19,946 nt of DNA from DASSKO01 sp035690425 (GCA_035690425.1 DASSKO010000023.1:1-19946), one strand, 5' to 3'. Numbered from the stretch's first letter, positions 5,454-13,256 are shown. The notes: generated from the letters alone by a model not told the origin. Numbers and translations: made by a program.

Positions 5454-6647
5454 TCAGTCAGCGGGCTCGGTGGGGGCGTCTAGGGGGCGCCGTGGCGGTC
5501 GGCGCACGAGGTCGGCCAGGAACATCCGGCGCGCGACCAGCAACAGCGCTGCGGCGGTCAGCATGGCCGCAGTGGCCGCGGTCCACGCCGTGGGGTAGCC
5601 GGTCACCGAGACGAGCAGGCCGAACGAGACCGGCCCGGTCGCACCACCGGTGAACGCGCCGGCCTGGATCGCTCCCGAGGCAGCCGCCGGGCTGTCCCGG
5701 CCGATACGCACGACCGCGAAGAGCAGCAGACCCGGCCATGCCCACCCGATGCCGAATGCCAGCAGCGCACCGACGATGACGAAGGGCACCTCGGCCAGTG
5801 ACAGGAGCAGCAACCCGGCGGCACCGGCGACCAACTGGGCGGCGACGACCGGGAGGTTGCGTCCTTGGCGTCGGTCCGCGGCGGCACCGAACACCACCCT
5901 GGCGAGCACCGAGAGCGCACTCGCCCCAGCCACGAGCAGGCCGGCGTCACCAGGGCTGAGGCCGACCCGGTATGCCCATGCCGGCAGAAAGGCTCCGAGC
6001 GCGTTCACCGCGGCGCTGGCGAAGGCCATGGCGACGAAGCTCACCACCAGCGCCCCGCGCGGCGGGCGATCCACCGCCGTGGCGCGACGCGTGGTCCCGC
6101 CGCGCTGCCCGGGAAGCCTGGTGCCGGCGAGCATGATCAGGATGCCGGCAACGGCCATGCCGACGTACGACCACCGCCACCCCGCCAGCACCCCCACGGT
6201 GGGGACCGCCAGCCCAGCCAGCAGGATCGACACCTGCACCGCCGACTGCTTGATCCCGAAGGCGAGACCCTGCCGTCCGCGCGGCACCGACTGTGCCACC
6301 GATACGTTGGCGGTCATCTGCAGCGCCGCGTTCGCCATCCCGCCCACCGCGAGCAGGATCAGCAGCGGGAGGTAGGACTGCGCGACGACCGCGATCCCCA
6401 GCGCGCTCGAGAAGGTGAGACACCCGGCCGCGACCGTGCTGGTGCGCCTGCCGAAGCGCTCGGCCACGGCTCCGGCGGTGGTGGCGGTGAGTGCGCCGGC
6501 AGCGAAGAAGGCGCTGACTGCCAGCCCGAGCTGTGGCTCGCTCAGGCCAAGATCCTGGCGGACCAGGACCGACTGCGCGCTGAGCAGGAACACCGGCAAG
6601 GCACCGAGCGTCGTCATGACGCCCGCGGCCAGTGTTGTCCTCAGCAC
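5454..6647 (-). CDS. Major facilitator superfamily transporter
   Basis: The 397-residue protein is highly hydrophobic, with about twelve membrane segments in two halves. The loop between helices 2 and 3 carries motif A-like GAVAERFGRRTS, and the equivalent loop of the second half is FGAAADRRQGRN, as in MFS antiporters of the CynX/YybF or drug-efflux type. A polar central loop (RLPGQRGGTTRRATAVDRPP) separates the halves. Translation starts at the GTG at 6645-6647, preceded by AGGAT. Substrate cannot be told from sequence. It is divergent from the csbD gene and stands alone. Confidence 0.88.
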   Translation of the reverse strand: MLRTTLAAGVMTTLGALPVFLLSAQSVLVRQDLGLSEPQLGLAVSAFFAAGALTATTAGAVAERFGRRTSTVAAGCLTFSSALGIAVVAQSYLPLLILLAVGGMANAALQMTANVSVAQSVPRGRQGLAFGIKQSAVQVSILLAGLAVPTVGVLAGWRWSYVGMAVAGILIMLAGTRLPGQRGGTTRRATAVDRPPRGALVVSFVAMAFASAAVNALGAFLPAWAYRVGLSPGDAGLLVAGASALSVLARVVFGAAADRRQGRNLPVVAAQLVAGAAGLLLLSLAEVPFVIVGALLAFGIGWAWPGLLLFAVVRIGRDSPAAASGAIQAGAFTGGATGPVSFGLLVSVTGYPTAWTAATAAMLTAAALLLVARRMFLADLVRRPPRRPLDAPTEPAD

Positions 6648-6686
6648 ACGCGAGATCCTAGGCGTCGCTCGCCAGGCAGCAGCACG

Positions 6687-6713
6687 GGTTTGTCGCGGCA
6701 GACCGGCGGGTAT
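6687..6713 (+). promoter_or_regulatory. SigB/SigF-type stress promoter for csbD
   Basis: GGTTTG (6687-6692) and GGGTAT (6708-6713) are separated by 15 bases, matching the GGTTT-N15-17-GGGTAT pattern of actinobacterial SigF and Bacillus SigB promoters. The expected start of transcription is about 6720, leaving a leader of about 26 nt before the csbD start. The downstream family is named after SigB control in Bacillus subtilis, which supports the assignment. Confidence 0.7.
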
Positions 6714-6745
6714 CTGACGGGTTACCTCGATGTGAGGAGGCCATC

Positions 6746-6919
6746 ATGGGTCTCGATGACAAGATGAAGAACAAGAGCGAAGAGGCCAAGGGCCGCGCCA
6801 AGGAGGCCGCCGGCAGCGCTAGGGGCGACGAGCAGATGCGGGCGGAAGGCAAGGACGAGCAGAGCAAGTCCGACTTCAAGCAGGCCGGCGAGAAGGCCAA
6901 GGACGCCTTCAAGCGCTGA
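6746..6919 (+). CDS. CsbD family general stress protein
   Basis: The 57-residue protein (MGLDDKMKNKSEEAKGRAKE at the N-terminus, then a section with GSARGDEQMRAEGKDEQ, ending FKQAGEKAKDAFKR) is short, charged and free of aromatic residues apart from Phe. It follows the CsbD pattern of an amphipathic Lys/Glu/Ala-rich helix with the K-x-x-E-x-x-G-x-x-K-E-x-x-G repeat. CsbD proteins are abundant after stress, but their molecular role is unknown. A strong GAGGAGG site ends 5 nt before the ATG. The SigB/SigF-type promoter upstream and the strong hairpins downstream make it a self-contained stress-induced unit. Confidence 0.88.
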   Translation: MGLDDKMKNKSEEAKGRAKEAAGSARGDEQMRAEGKDEQSKSDFKQAGEKAKDAFKR

Positions 6920-6937
6920 CGACAGCGCTCCCTTTAC

Positions 6938-6952
6938 GCCCCCTTTGGGGGC
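6938..6952 (+). terminator. Short GC hairpin after csbD
   Basis: GCCCCC-TTT-GGGGGC forms a 6-bp stem 18 nt after the csbD stop. It has no T-run, so termination efficiency is uncertain, but it stacks with the larger hairpin just downstream. Confidence 0.5.
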
Positions 6953-6956
6953 AGAA

Positions 6957-6994
6957 CATCGGGCCCACGAGACACCGTCTCCGTGGGCCCGATG
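6957..6994. terminator. Long hairpin, probable bidirectional terminator
   Basis: The arms CATCGGGCCCACG (6957-6969) and CGTGGGCCCGATG (6982-6994) are perfect complements, and the loop holds a further small stem AGAC-ACC-GTCT. It lies between the 3' end of csbD and the 3' end of the minus-strand stub at 7022-7153, so it can serve both. There is no U-tract. Confidence 0.65.
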
Positions 6995-7021
6995 ATGTCT
7001 GCGTCCCGATCCAGCGGGCCC

Positions 7022-7153
7022 CTAGCAGCCGAGCGTCGACGTGGCGTTCGCGGTGTGCTTCTCGTCGCCGGTCATCAATGACATCAGCGGCCGCAGATCA
7101 TCGTCGTACCCGGATGCGGTGGTCACCGGTGCTGGGAGGGTTTGTGTGGTCAT
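7022..7153 (-). pseudogene. Transketolase-like N-terminal stub (43 codons)
   Basis: The frame starts at the ATG at 7151-7153 and reads MTTQTLPAPVTTASGYDDDL, continues through LRPLMSLMTGDEKHTANATS and ends TLGC-stop. The DDDLRPLMSLMTGDEKHxxxATSTL segment resembles the N-terminus of an actinobacterial transketolase-type protein, where it is normally followed by a long TPP-binding domain. Here it stops immediately, so the gene appears truncated by deletion, with the terminator hairpin just beyond. It is divergent from soxR, and the inverted repeat between them could control both. It could instead be expressed as a small protein; no good ribosome site is visible. The family call is from memory. 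Confidence 0.45.
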
Positions 7154-7157
7154 GCGA

Positions 7158-7173
7158 TCAAGGTGCAACTTGA
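7158..7173. promoter_or_regulatory. Inverted repeat in the soxR/stub intergenic region, likely SoxR operator
   Basis: TCAAG-GTGCAA-CTTGA is a 5-6-5 inverted repeat located 40 bp before soxR and 4 bp before the divergent stub start. It shares the CAAG...CTTG core of SoxR and other MerR-family boxes, although the classic SoxR box has a 4-base centre. Autoregulation and control of the divergent gene are inferred. Confidence 0.5.
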
Positions 7174-7213
7174 AGTAAGGTTTACGTCAACAGCCGACTT
7201 CGGGAGGTGGGCG

Positions 7214-7660
7214 ATGACACGGTTGGCCGACCACATCACGATCGGGGAGCTCGCCGGCCGGTCGGGCGTGGCGACCTCGGCCCTGCGCTTCTATGAGGCT
7301 CAGGGCCTGATCTTCTCCGAGCGCACGGCCGGCAACCAGCGGCGTTTCCACCGCGGGCAGCTGCGCCGGGTCGCGTTCGTCCGTTCGGCCCAACGAGTGG
7401 GTCTGTCGATCGAGGAGATCCGGGGTGCGCTGGCGACGCTGCCGGACAACCGCACTCCCAACAAGGCCGACTGGGAGCGGCTGTCACGCGCCTGGCAGGA
7501 CCGCATCGACGAGCGCATCGCCGAGCTGGAGCGGCTCAAGACCAAGCTCACCGGGTGCATCGGGTGCGGCTGTCTGTCGTTGCGGCGCTGCGCGCTGTCC
7601 AACCCCGACGACGTCGTGGCCGACCGTGGCCCAGGAGCGGTCCTTCTGCGCGGCAGCTAG
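7214..7660 (+). CDS. soxR: Redox-sensitive transcriptional regulator SoxR
   Basis: The 148-residue MerR-family protein has the N-terminal winged HTH (ITIGELAGRSGVATSALRFY, then EAQGLI, R43-R44 in the wing), a dimerisation helix (about 86-112), and the [2Fe-2S] cluster motif with cysteines at 115, 118, 120 and 126 (CIGCGCLSLRRC), the CX2CXCX5C of SoxR. Oxidation or nitrosylation of the cluster switches it to an activator; in actinobacteria it responds mainly to redox-active compounds rather than superoxide. The frame is open from 7142, but I start at the ATG at 7214 because it follows GGGAGGTGG and gives the family N-terminus. The inverted repeat at 7158-7173 is a likely binding site. The neighbouring stub is its only visible divergent partner. 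Confidence 0.92.
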   Translation: MTRLADHITIGELAGRSGVATSALRFYEAQGLIFSERTAGNQRRFHRGQLRRVAFVRSAQRVGLSIEEIRGALATLPDNRTPNKADWERLSRAWQDRIDERIAELERLKTKLTGCIGCGCLSLRRCALSNPDDVVADRGPGAVLLRGS

Positions 7661-7711
7661 CCCTGCACCATCCCTGCCACCTCCCTGTCGCGCCGAGATC
7701 GCAGATCTGCC

Positions 7712-8686
7712 TCACGGCCCCGTGTCCAGGTTGACGCAGTGCAGCACCGAGCCGTCCTCGAACGCCACGATCATCCGGACCACCTCGTCGGCGATGGCGG
7801 CCTGCGCTTGCTCGGTCGAGGCGCCGATGTGGTGGGTGCCGTAGACATTCGGGTGCTGTGCGAGCCGGGAGTCGACCGTGCCCGTGCTCTGGCCCGGCTC
7901 GTCGGCGAACACGTCGAGCCCCGCTCGCACACCCTTGCTGTCCATCGCGTCGAGCAGGGCGTCCTCGTCGACGACGTCTCCGCGTGCGGTGTTGAGGATG
8001 ATCGCGCCCGGTTGCACCCGGCCAAGCAGGTCGCCGTTCACCAGGCTCTTGGTGGCTTCGGTGGCCGGCACATGGAAGGACAAGACATCGCAAGTCTGCG
8101 CGAGGGTCTCCAGGCTGTCGACGAACGTGATGCCGATCGCCCGGGCGCGGTCCGAAGCCTCTGGCGAACGGCCCGGCTTGTCGATCGCGTGCACGTCGGC
8201 GCCGAAGGCCGCGGCCCGCTCGGCGAACGCCAGCCCCACCTGACCCAGCCCGACGACACCGACCTTGCGGCCGAGAACCCCGCGCGCCTTCGAGTAGCGC
8301 TTCTTGTCCCACCGCCCGGCGCGGAGGTCGGCTACGTTGTCGGGAATGCTGCGGTCCAGCGCGAGCAAGAGACCGAAAGCGAGCTCCGCAACCGCGACCG
8401 CATTGCGGCCGGGGACGTTGCAGACATAGATTCCCCGGCGGGCGGCGGTGTCGCCGTCGATGGTGTTGGTGCCGGAGCCGCCGCGCACGACCAGACGCAG
8501 CGTGTCGGTGGCCTCGAGCGCGTCGGCGCCGACGCGGGTGCTGCGCACGATCAACACGTCGCACCCCGGGAGTCTGTCGGCGAGCTGACCGGAGGTCAGG
8601 TCCGGTTCGTAGGACAGCTCGTGGCCGCGGTCGGCGATCTGCGCGCGCGCCGACTCCGGGAACGCGTCGGCAACAAGAACCCTCAT
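7712..8686 (-). CDS. D-2-hydroxyacid dehydrogenase, phosphoglycerate dehydrogenase-like
   Basis: The 324-residue NAD-dependent enzyme has the substrate-binding half at both ends and a Rossmann half in the middle with GLGQVG (146-151). The catalytic triad is complete: Arg235 in NTARGDVVDE, Glu263 in VFADEP and His286 in HHIGAST. The N-terminal MRVLVADAF and RGGSGTNTID are SerA-like. It lacks the C-terminal ACT regulatory domain of longer SerA proteins, so it is the short form, and either 3-phosphoglycerate or another 2-hydroxyacid could be the substrate. The frame opens at a GTG at 8707, but GAGGGAG precedes two adjacent ATGs at 8689 and 8686; I use 8686. It is convergent with soxR, with 51 bp between. 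Confidence 0.88.
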   Translation of the reverse strand: MRVLVADAFPESARAQIADRGHELSYEPDLTSGQLADRLPGCDVLIVRSTRVGADALEATDTLRLVVRGGSGTNTIDGDTAARRGIYVCNVPGRNAVAVAELAFGLLLALDRSIPDNVADLRAGRWDKKRYSKARGVLGRKVGVVGLGQVGLAFAERAAAFGADVHAIDKPGRSPEASDRARAIGITFVDSLETLAQTCDVLSFHVPATEATKSLVNGDLLGRVQPGAIILNTARGDVVDEDALLDAMDSKGVRAGLDVFADEPGQSTGTVDSRLAQHPNVYGTHHIGASTEQAQAAIADEVVRMIVAFEDGSVLHCVNLDTGP

Positions 8687-8764
8687 CATCTGCTCCCTCG
8701 CGGTCACCGGGCTGTAAGGGGATCGTGCCCACGCCGCCTGAGATCGTCAACTCGCCGGACCGCA

Positions 8765-8770
8765 TACCCT
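8765..8770 (+). promoter_or_regulatory. -10 element giving a probable leaderless DUF4032 transcript
   Basis: TACCCT lies 7 nt before the ATG at 8778, and no ribosome site is present. This spacing puts the transcription start at or next to the ATG. Confidence 0.45.
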
Positions 8771-8777
8771 GGTGGCT

Positions 8778-10016
8778 ATGGCGCTTCAGATCGTCGCCAC
8801 CCGGCCGGACCCGGCGATCCTCTCCCTGCCCTGGAGCTCACCGCTGGAGGAGTGGGAGGACGAGGTGCTCGTGCCCCTCCCCCGCGGCCTCTCCCGCCAC
8901 GTCGTGCGTTTCGTCAAGCTCAAGGATCAGGTGTACGCCGTGAAGGAGACCCGCGAGCGGATTGCGCTCGGCGAGTACCGGCTGCTGCGAGACCTGAGCA
9001 GGCTTGGGCTGCCCTGCGTCGAACCCGTCGGTGTGGTGACCGGCCGCGGGCTGACGGACGACGGCGACGAGGTCGAGCCGGCGTTGATCACCCGGCAGCT
9101 CTCCTACTCCATGCCCTATCGCGCGCTGTTCTCCCGAGGTCTTCGCGCGGAGTCGGTGCCCAAGCTGATCGATGCGCTCGTGGTGCTGCTGACCCGCCTG
9201 CACCTCAGCGGCTTCTACTGGGGTGACTGCTCGCTGTCCAACACGCTGTTCCGCCGCAGCGCGGGTGCTTTCGTGGCGTACCTGGTCGACGCCGAGACCG
9301 GCGAGCTGCACGACCAGGTCTCTGCCGGGCAGCGCGCCTACGACCTCGAGATCGCCACCTCCAACCTGTTCGCGGAGATCCTCGACCTGCAGGCAGGCGG
9401 CCAGCTCAGCGAGTCACTCGACCCGCACGAGACCATCACCTTCTTGTCCGACCAGTACGACGCGCTGTGGGAGGAGCTGACCGGGCCGGAGGTCTTCCAG
9501 ACCGGGCAGATGTGGCGCATCGAGCAGCGCATCCGGCGGCTCAACGACCTCGGCTTCGACGTCGACGAGCTCGATGTGGTGACCGACTGGGACGGCGCCA
9601 CGGTCCGGATCGAGCCGAAGGTGGTCGAGGCGGGGCACCACACCCGCCGGCTGCAGGCACTCACCGGCCTCGACGTCGAGGACAACCAGGCGCGCCGCCT
9701 CCTCGCCGACCTGGACACCTACGTCGCGGCCAACGACCTCTACGACGAGGAGACGCCGGTGGTCGCGCACCGGTGGCTGACGCAGGTCTTCGAGCCGATC
9801 GTGCGGATGGTGCCGCCGGAGCTGTGGGGCAAGCTCGAGGCTGCCGAGATCTTCCACGAGGTGCTCGAGCACCGGTGGTACCTCTCCGAGCGCGCGGGGC
9901 GGGAGGTCGAGATCTTCGACGCCGCCACGTCCTACCTCGACACCGTGCTGCGGCACCACCCCGACACCAAGGTCACACCCCCGCCGTCACCTGACGAAGC
10001 AGATCTTCTGCAATGA
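8778..10016 (+). CDS. DUF4032 protein with kinase-like fold
   Basis: The 412-residue protein has an N-terminal part resembling lipopolysaccharide-kinase or Rio-like phosphotransferases. VYAVKET holds a candidate ATP-binding lysine (Lys56), ERIALGEYRLL an alpha-C-like glutamate (Glu66), GFYWGDCSLSNTLF a catalytic-loop pattern (Asp150, Asn155) and AYLVDAETGE a metal-binding Asp171 in place of DFG. The C-terminal half, including LTGLDVEDNQARRLLADLDT and HRWLTQVFEPIVRMVPPEL, is the DUF4032 region known only from actinobacteria. Substrate and role are unknown. I start at the ATG at 8778; a GTG two codons earlier is possible. The gene stands alone and ends 8 bp from the convergent neighbour. Confidence 0.85.
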   Translation: MALQIVATRPDPAILSLPWSSPLEEWEDEVLVPLPRGLSRHVVRFVKLKDQVYAVKETRERIALGEYRLLRDLSRLGLPCVEPVGVVTGRGLTDDGDEVEPALITRQLSYSMPYRALFSRGLRAESVPKLIDALVVLLTRLHLSGFYWGDCSLSNTLFRRSAGAFVAYLVDAETGELHDQVSAGQRAYDLEIATSNLFAEILDLQAGGQLSESLDPHETITFLSDQYDALWEELTGPEVFQTGQMWRIEQRIRRLNDLGFDVDELDVVTDWDGATVRIEPKVVEAGHHTRRLQALTGLDVEDNQARRLLADLDTYVAANDLYDEETPVVAHRWLTQVFEPIVRMVPPELWGKLEAAEIFHEVLEHRWYLSERAGREVEIFDAATSYLDTVLRHHPDTKVTPPPSPDEADLLQ

Positions 10017-10024
10017 CCATCGTC

Positions 10025-11146
10025 CTACGAGTCCTGCCGCAGTCGGTGCTGCTCCATGCGTTTGCTGTACGCCGCGCGTCTCACGGCGGCCTCGCTGTCC
10101 AGGCTGGATCCCAGCGCGCCGGCCATGATGCCCATGGAGGTGGTCAACCACGTCAGCTTCGCGTAGTCCGCAATGCTGACGGGGTGACGCAGTGAATGCT
10201 GGAAGAAGTCTGGAGAGATGACGACCAGCGCCGCCAACAAGGTGAGCACGAAGAGCAACAGGTACATGCAAGCAACCCCGACAAGCAGTGTGAGCGCCGT
10301 CGACGCGTTCAACATCGGCTGTAGCTGACGATCTTGGTTGCCGATGGGTCGTTCCAACAGCCCGTTGTACAGACCCAACCAGGCCGCCATAGCGACCACC
10401 GCAACCAGGTTGATCAACGCCAGCCTCCAGGCGGACAAGGCGTCGGCCAAGCCCCAGACGCTCGCGAAGAAGATGCCGAAGGCAGCCGCGGCGGCCGCGG
10501 CCGCTGTCGCGCTGGAGAGACTGGGCACCAGCCGCCACGGACGGTTGTTGCGGACCATGCCCACCAGCAGCCGGGCCCGGCCCCGCAGGCCCACTAGAGC
10601 CAGGTAGGTCTCGATCTCCTCGTACTCGCTGGGGACCGTCCGCGTCGGCGACAGCCATTCGGCCGCAGCGCGGCCCAGCGAGCGGTCCTGCCCGCTGGAG
10701 CCGTGGTCGGCTCCCAGCGCGCGCCGGGCCATCCGCGCAACCAGGTCCACGACTGTGTCGCGCGCCCGTGCCTGCAGGCCGAGCCAACCCAGCGCGGGAA
10801 GCGAGACCAGCGCGACCCCGTGCGACACGCTCACATCGGCGATCAGCGGCCGGCCGTGCGCTTGCCGTGGTAACTCGGTGAGGCAGACCACCATGTCCCA
10901 GCCGCGTTCCGGCAGCACTCGGTAGGTGCTCTGCAGCAGCGGCGTCTGATCATTCTCGTTCAGCGGCAGCACCTCGCAGACGACCCGGATGTCCCAGGTG
11001 ACCTCAGCACTGACCCGGCGGGACAGCTCCGCGGGCATCTTGCCGCCGAGCGCCTGGGCGACCTTGGTTGGCAGACCGGGATCTGCCACCAGGCCAACGA
11101 CCACTGTGCGGCCTCTTGCTTGTCCATCCGGCGCAGACGCCGACAT
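10025..11146 (-). CDS. Uncharacterised actinobacterial membrane protein
   Basis: The 373-residue protein has a soluble N-terminal half of about 210 residues, with VVVGLVADPGLPTKVAQALG, WDMVVCLTELPR and RPLIADVSVSHGVALVSLPA. This is an alternating alpha/beta pattern suggesting a nucleotide- or small-ligand-binding fold, but no P-loop is seen. The C-terminal half has about four membrane segments, with an alanine run after VPSLSSAT, then FFASVWGL, LVAVVAMAAWLGLYNGLLE, LTLLVGVACMYLLLFVLTLL and a last one near TSMGIMAGALGSSLD. I have a sense of an actinobacterial family with the same ADVSVSHGVALVSLPALG core, but no function. The start is the ATG at 11144-11146 with GAGGTGG about 8 nt upstream. It follows the acyl-CoA dehydrogenase by 40 bp and may be co-transcribed. 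Confidence 0.8.
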   Translation of the reverse strand: MSASAPDGQARGRTVVVGLVADPGLPTKVAQALGGKMPAELSRRVSAEVTWDIRVVCEVLPLNENDQTPLLQSTYRVLPERGWDMVVCLTELPRQAHGRPLIADVSVSHGVALVSLPALGWLGLQARARDTVVDLVARMARRALGADHGSSGQDRSLGRAAAEWLSPTRTVPSEYEEIETYLALVGLRGRARLLVGMVRNNRPWRLVPSLSSATAAAAAAAAFGIFFASVWGLADALSAWRLALINLVAVVAMAAWLGLYNGLLERPIGNQDRQLQPMLNASTALTLLVGVACMYLLLFVLTLLAALVVISPDFFQHSLRHPVSIADYAKLTWLTTSMGIMAGALGSSLDSEAAVRRAAYSKRMEQHRLRQDS

Positions 11147-11186
11147 GGTCGCCACCACCTCACTTTGACCGGCACGGGGCTGCGGA

Positions 11187-12338
11187 TCAGCCAAGACTCT
11201 TCAGTAGATCTCTTGCGATGACCATCCGCTGGATCTGGTTGGTGCCTTCGAAGATCTGCGTGACCTTGGCCTCGCGCATGAACCGCTCCGCCGGGAACTC
11301 CCTCGTGTAGCCGTAGCCACCGAGGACCTGCACGGCGTCGGTCGTGACCTTCATCGCGGCGTCGGTGGCCACCAGCTTGGCGATCGACGCCTGACGGCTG
11401 AACCGCTTGCCCGCGTCGCGCAGCCGCGCGGCGTGCAGGTACATCGCCCGAGCCGACTCCACGGCGGCGGCCATGTCGGCGAGCATGAACTGCAGGCCCT
11501 GGAACTCCCCGATCAGCTTGCCGAACTGCTCGCGCTCGGTCGCATACTGCGTGGCCACGTCGAGCGCCGCCTGACCGAGGCCGACCGCGCAGGCGGAGAT
11601 GCCGAGGCGGCCGGAGTCGAGCGCACCCAGCGCCACCCGCATGCCGTCGCCCTCGGCGCCGACCAGCCGGCCCGCCGGCACCCGGAGATCGTCGAAGATC
11701 ACCTGGGTGGTGCTGGACGCGGTCAGCCCCATCTTCTTCTCCGGCGCGCTGAAGGACATCCCGTCCACCCCAGCAGGGATGTGGAACGTCGAAAGGCCCC
11801 GGCGCGGGTCATCCGACGTACGCGCGAACAGCAGGTAGAAGTCGGCATGGCCACCGTGGCTGATCCAGGCCTTGACACCGTTGATGACATAGGAGTCGCC
11901 GTCGCGGACGGCCCTGGTCTTGATGCCCGACACGTCGGAGCCGGCCTGTGGCTCGCTCAGGCAGTAGGCACCGAGTTGGGCCCCGCCGAGCATGTCCGGC
12001 AGCAGGTCGGCGCGCTGGTCTTCGGTGCCGTGCCTGGCCACCGCGGAGGAGGACAGCCCGTGCACCGACACGCCGACACCGACCGACATCCACGCCGTAG
12101 CGATCTCCTCCAGCACCTGCAGGTAGACCTCGTAGGGCTGGTCGCCTCCGCCGTACTCCTCGGCGAACGGCAGCGACAGCAGGCCAGACTGTCCGAGGAG
12201 GCTGAAGACGTCGCGGGGGAATCGTTCCGCGGCCTCGTCCTCGGAGGCACGCGGCGCGAGCTTCTCCGCGCAGATCTCCCGGGTCAGCGCGAGCAGGTCG
12301 CGCGACTCCTCGGTCGGCAACAGGCGGTCGACGGCCAC
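11187..12338 (-). CDS. Acyl-CoA dehydrogenase
   Basis: The 383-residue flavoenzyme matches the usual length and domain order: N-terminal helices (ESRDLLALTREICAEKLAPR), the FAD/substrate strand region with YCLSEPQAGSD and AWISHGGHAD, and the C-terminal helical domain with EREQFGKLIGEFQGLQFMLA, LGGYGYTREFPAERFMREAK and IFEGTNQIQRM. Glu364 in FEGT is the catalytic base position of short- and medium-chain members. It oxidises an acyl-CoA to the 2-enoyl-CoA, passing electrons to ETF; chain length cannot be told. The frame is open far upstream, but GTG at 12338 with GGGAG upstream gives the family N-terminus. It is divergent from the exonuclease gene. Confidence 0.92.
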   Translation of the reverse strand: MAVDRLLPTEESRDLLALTREICAEKLAPRASEDEAAERFPRDVFSLLGQSGLLSLPFAEEYGGGDQPYEVYLQVLEEIATAWMSVGVGVSVHGLSSSAVARHGTEDQRADLLPDMLGGAQLGAYCLSEPQAGSDVSGIKTRAVRDGDSYVINGVKAWISHGGHADFYLLFARTSDDPRRGLSTFHIPAGVDGMSFSAPEKKMGLTASSTTQVIFDDLRVPAGRLVGAEGDGMRVALGALDSGRLGISACAVGLGQAALDVATQYATEREQFGKLIGEFQGLQFMLADMAAAVESARAMYLHAARLRDAGKRFSRQASIAKLVATDAAMKVTTDAVQVLGGYGYTREFPAERFMREAKVTQIFEGTNQIQRMVIARDLLKSLG

Positions 12339-12422
12339 GGTCAGCTCCCTGTGGTGAGGTGTCAGTTCTGCGGACGAGTCGTCGTCTAGGCTACGGCGCA
12401 GCGAGCGACGAGGGAGCAGACG

Positions 12423-13250
12423 GTGAGACTGGCGACCTGGAACGTCAACTCCGTCAGCGCACGGCTGCCGCGGCTGCACGAGTGGCTCGACCGGGTGCAG
12501 CCCGACGTGGTGTGCCTGCAGGAGACCAAGTGCGCCGGTGACGCGTTCCCGGCCGACGGCGTGCGGCAGCGCGGCTATCACGTCGTCGCGCACGGCGACG
12601 GCCGATGGAACGGCGTGGCGATCCTGAGCCGGCTCGAGCCCGCCGACGTCGCACTCGGTTTCGACGGCCAGCCGGGTTACGCGGCCGAGCCCGTCGAGGA
12701 CACGCTGGTGGACGTGCCGCCGGAGCCGTTGGTCGAGGCCCGCGCGGTGGGCGCGACCTGCGGACCGCTGCGGGTGTGGTCGGTCTACGTGCCCAACGGG
12801 CGGTCGGTCGGCAGTGCGCACTACACCTACAAGCTCGACTGGCTGGCGGCCCTGCGCCATGCGCTGGCGGCCGAGGTCGAGGCGGGTACGCCGTTCGCGG
12901 TGACCGGTGACTTCAACGTGGCGCCCGGCGACGACGACGTATGGGACCCGGCGGCGTTCGCCGACTCCACCCATGTCACCAAACAGGAGCGGCAGGCGCT
13001 GGCCGAGCTGCGTGGCCTTGGCCTGCACGACGTGCTGCCGCGGGCGCTGAAGCACGACACACCGTTCACCTACTGGGACTACCGGGCCGGCATGTTCCAC
13101 AAGAACATGGGGATGCGGATCGACCTCGTGTACGCCAGCCAGGCCGCGGCCTCGGTCGTCACCGACGCCTACGTGGACCGCGACGCACGCAAGGGCAAGG
13201 GCCCGTCCGACCATGCCCCGGTCGTCGTCGATCTGGACCTCGCCGGCTGA
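12423..13250 (+). CDS. xth: Exodeoxyribonuclease III / AP endonuclease
   Basis: The 275-residue protein carries all exonuclease III active-site elements: Asn7 in TWNVNS, Glu34 in QETK, Asp163 and Asn165 in GDFNVAP, Asp234 in RIDLVYAS and Asp263-His264 in SDHAPV. These align almost number-for-number with the Escherichia coli enzyme in its N-terminal half. It cleaves the DNA backbone at abasic sites and trims 3' ends in base excision repair. The GTG start at 12423 follows AGGGAG. A TAGGCT at 12387-12392 may be its -10 element. It ends 6 bp before the convergent metallo-beta-lactamase-like gene. Confidence 0.95.
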   Translation: MRLATWNVNSVSARLPRLHEWLDRVQPDVVCLQETKCAGDAFPADGVRQRGYHVVAHGDGRWNGVAILSRLEPADVALGFDGQPGYAAEPVEDTLVDVPPEPLVEARAVGATCGPLRVWSVYVPNGRSVGSAHYTYKLDWLAALRHALAAEVEAGTPFAVTGDFNVAPGDDDVWDPAAFADSTHVTKQERQALAELRGLGLHDVLPRALKHDTPFTYWDYRAGMFHKNMGMRIDLVYASQAAASVVTDAYVDRDARKGKGPSDHAPVVVDLDLAG

Positions 13251-13256
13251 GCCGCC

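Noticed and set aside
7739..9226. 495-codon plus-strand frame across the dehydrogenase
   Set aside because: It is antisense to a dehydrogenase with all catalytic residues and then runs in the wrong frame through DUF4032.
12339..13214. Upstream extension of the acyl-CoA dehydrogenase frame to 675 codons
   Set aside because: The extra part is antisense to exonuclease III, which has a complete active site; the GTG at 12338 gives the normal length and a ribosome site.
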